Positions 4,509 through 5,650 of a stretch of DNA of 5,650 nt are shown here, one piece after another (position 1 is the first letter of the stretch; each line of letters begins with the position of its first letter). The DNA is taken from contig JBEKZQ010000414.1 of NCBI GenBank assembly GCA_049509675.1, forward strand, positions 1 through 5,650, given 5' to 3'. The position numbers were made by a program, and so were the translations under genes. Origin of the DNA: JBEKZQ01 sp049509675 (lineage in GTDB: Bacteria > Planctomycetota > Planctomycetia > Pirellulales > Thermoguttaceae). The notes under the pieces were generated by a model that worked only from the letters and a program-made list of their open reading frames with translations, was not told the origin of the DNA and ran no database searches.

Positions 4509-5650
4509 ACTTGCCGATGCAGTATAACGCTTTTCGCCCGCGGATAAAGAGCCTGCCGTCGGAAAACGCCGGCGAGGCGAAGGTGTCGTCCTCCAGGTGG
4601 TTTTCCGTGAGCCGATCGAAACGCTCCGCGGCCGAAACGACCGTCGAGAGCCCCTTGGTGCTGAGGAAGTAGATCCGGCCTTCGCCGGCCGCGGGCGAAG
4701 CGCGATACTCTCCTTTGAGCCGCTCCTTCCAGTGCAACCGGCCGGTGTACGCGTCCAGGCAGCGGGCGATGCCGTCGTTGGTCACCAGAAAGAGCCACTG
4801 GCCCCAGACGACCGGCGTGGGGCTGTCGGGCGTGCCCTGGTCGAACTTCCACACGATGTCTTTCCGCGAACCCTGGCCCTTTTCGCCCGGCTTGACCGCC
4901 AGCAACGGCTGCCGCATGCCCTGCGTGACGTAGATCAGGCCGTGCGCCGCGACCGGCCCGGTGATGGTGCGATTGCCGGTCAGATTGGGCAAGAACCACA
5001 ACTGCTGCCCGCTGGCCGGATCGTAGGCGTCCAACATCTGACCACCCATGACGATCAGTTCCAGACCCTTGCCGCCCTGACGGAAGATCGGCGTGGTGTA
5101 CGAATCGCAGCTTTCGGCGGTTGCCGAGGTCATGCGCAGCTTTTTCCACCGCTCCCGCCCGCTGCGTTTGTCGTGGGCCACGACGTAACTGGGTGACGGC
5201 TTGCCCGGCTGGTCGCTGCAAGAGTCCTGCATGCACACCGAGATCACGAGCTTCTCGTACAAGACGGGACTGTTGGCGTGCCCCCACCAGATGGAATAGT
5301 CGCCGTAATCGGCTTGCAGGTTCCGCCGCCAGAGTTGCTTGCCGTCGAAATCGTAAGCCGCCAGATCGCCATTGCCGAAGTGGACCACGACCACTTCCCC
5401 GTCCGTGACCGGCGAGGGGCTGGCCAGGTTATTATCGGGGTGGAACTTCTGGTGGCGGCGCTCATCGCCCACTTTCGTGATCACGGCCTTGCGCGGCGCC
5501 GATCCCTCACCCACGTGCCGCGTCCACTGGATCTTGCCCGTCTTCTTATCGATCTTCAGCAGCAGCAGATCGTGGTCGTCGACGTGGCTGGTGACGAAAA
5601 CGGCATCGTCCCAGATGGCCGGCGTGTTGTATCCCCACTGCGGCAGGTCG
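4507..5650 (-). CDS. PQQ-binding-like beta-propeller repeat protein (5' end outside window)
   Basis: The frame is open from the right edge down to TAG at 4507-4509, giving 380 visible residues; the N-terminus is missing, probably with a signal peptide. At least five blade-like repeats end in a Gly-x-x-x-Trp pattern: TGKIQW, DGKQLW, SGRERW, SGQQLW and TGRLHW. Each follows a segment such as SPSPVTDGEVVVV, TPIFRQGGKGLELIV or SPTPVVWGQWLFLV. This is the repeat of PQQ-dependent dehydrogenase-type propellers and of BamB-like scaffolds, but no dehydrogenase catalytic or PQQ-ligand pattern was recognised, so enzymatic activity is not supported. Such proteins are abundant and mostly uncharacterised in planctomycetes and are probably periplasmic. 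A CMQDSCSD segment could form a disulfide. GTG at 5512-5514 is not the start, since the frame continues upstream with a good blade. It precedes the methyltransferase by 197 bases; a functional link is unproven. Confidence 0.85.
   Translation of the reverse strand, partial: DLPQWGYNTPAIWDDAVFVTSHVDDHDLLLLKIDKKTGKIQWTRHVGEGSAPRKAVITKVGDERRHQKFHPDNNLASPSPVTDGEVVVVHFGNGDLAAYDFDGKQLWRRNLQADYGDYSIWWGHANSPVLYEKLVISVCMQDSCSDQPGKPSPSYVVAHDKRSGRERWKKLRMTSATAESCDSYTTPIFRQGGKGLELIVMGGQMLDAYDPASGQQLWFLPNLTGNRTITGPVAAHGLIYVTQGMRQPLLAVKPGEKGQGSRKDIVWKFDQGTPDSPTPVVWGQWLFLVTNDGIARCLDAYTGRLHWKERLKGEYRASPAAGEGRIYFLSTKGLSTVVSAAERFDRLTENHLEDDTFASPAFSDGRLFIRGRKALYCIGK

Noticed and set aside
4310..5287. Upstream extension of the methyltransferase frame to give a 638-residue fusion
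   Set aside because: The added part is the wrong frame of the propeller gene plus the translated REP-like repeat. The real methyltransferase start has its own AAGGA site.
5512..5514. GTG as start of the propeller gene
   Set aside because: Reading upstream to 5649 in the same frame gives another blade (TPAIWDDAVFVTSHVD... TGKIQW), so the gene continues beyond the window.

Overview
The window reads as a GC-rich planctomycete chromosome segment, probably of the Pirellulales type. This is an inference from protein style: a DUF4340 protein beside a GldG-like ABC accessory subunit, a PQQ-like beta-propeller protein, a TIM-barrel sugar isomerase, and AT-rich heptamer arrays plus GC-rich hairpin repeats between genes. 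It holds five protein genes, two cut by the window edges. I see no rRNA, tRNA, CRISPR array, transposase or phage gene.

Left half, + strand (1-2526): the 3' end of a GldG-like ABC-transporter accessory protein is followed after 86 bases by a complete DUF4340 membrane-anchored protein. These two families commonly sit together behind an ABC ATPase and permease, which here would lie upstream of the window. Both proteins carry Lys/Ala/Pro/Glu-rich linkers, and the first contains a perfect 39-base tandem repeat. The DUF4340 gene is bracketed by two heptamer arrays that are near-identical inverted copies of each other.

Right half, - strand (2593-5650): read in the direction of transcription, the order is a PQQ-like beta-propeller protein (5' end outside the window), a 197-base gap, an orphan beta-class DNA methyltransferase, and a sugar phosphate isomerase/epimerase-like TIM-barrel protein. 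The methyltransferase 3' end overlaps the isomerase 5' end by 47 bases, so those two are probably co-transcribed and perhaps translationally coupled. The 197-base gap is filled with repeats: a 117-base pair of inverted REP-like hairpins and, next to the propeller stop codon, a second hairpin flanked by an 8-base direct repeat.

The two halves converge at 2527-2592, where the only content is the second heptamer array. No defence system, biosynthetic cluster or clearly novel system is visible. The methyltransferase has no restriction partner in view. The unusual content is mostly the repeat architecture and the long gene overlap.
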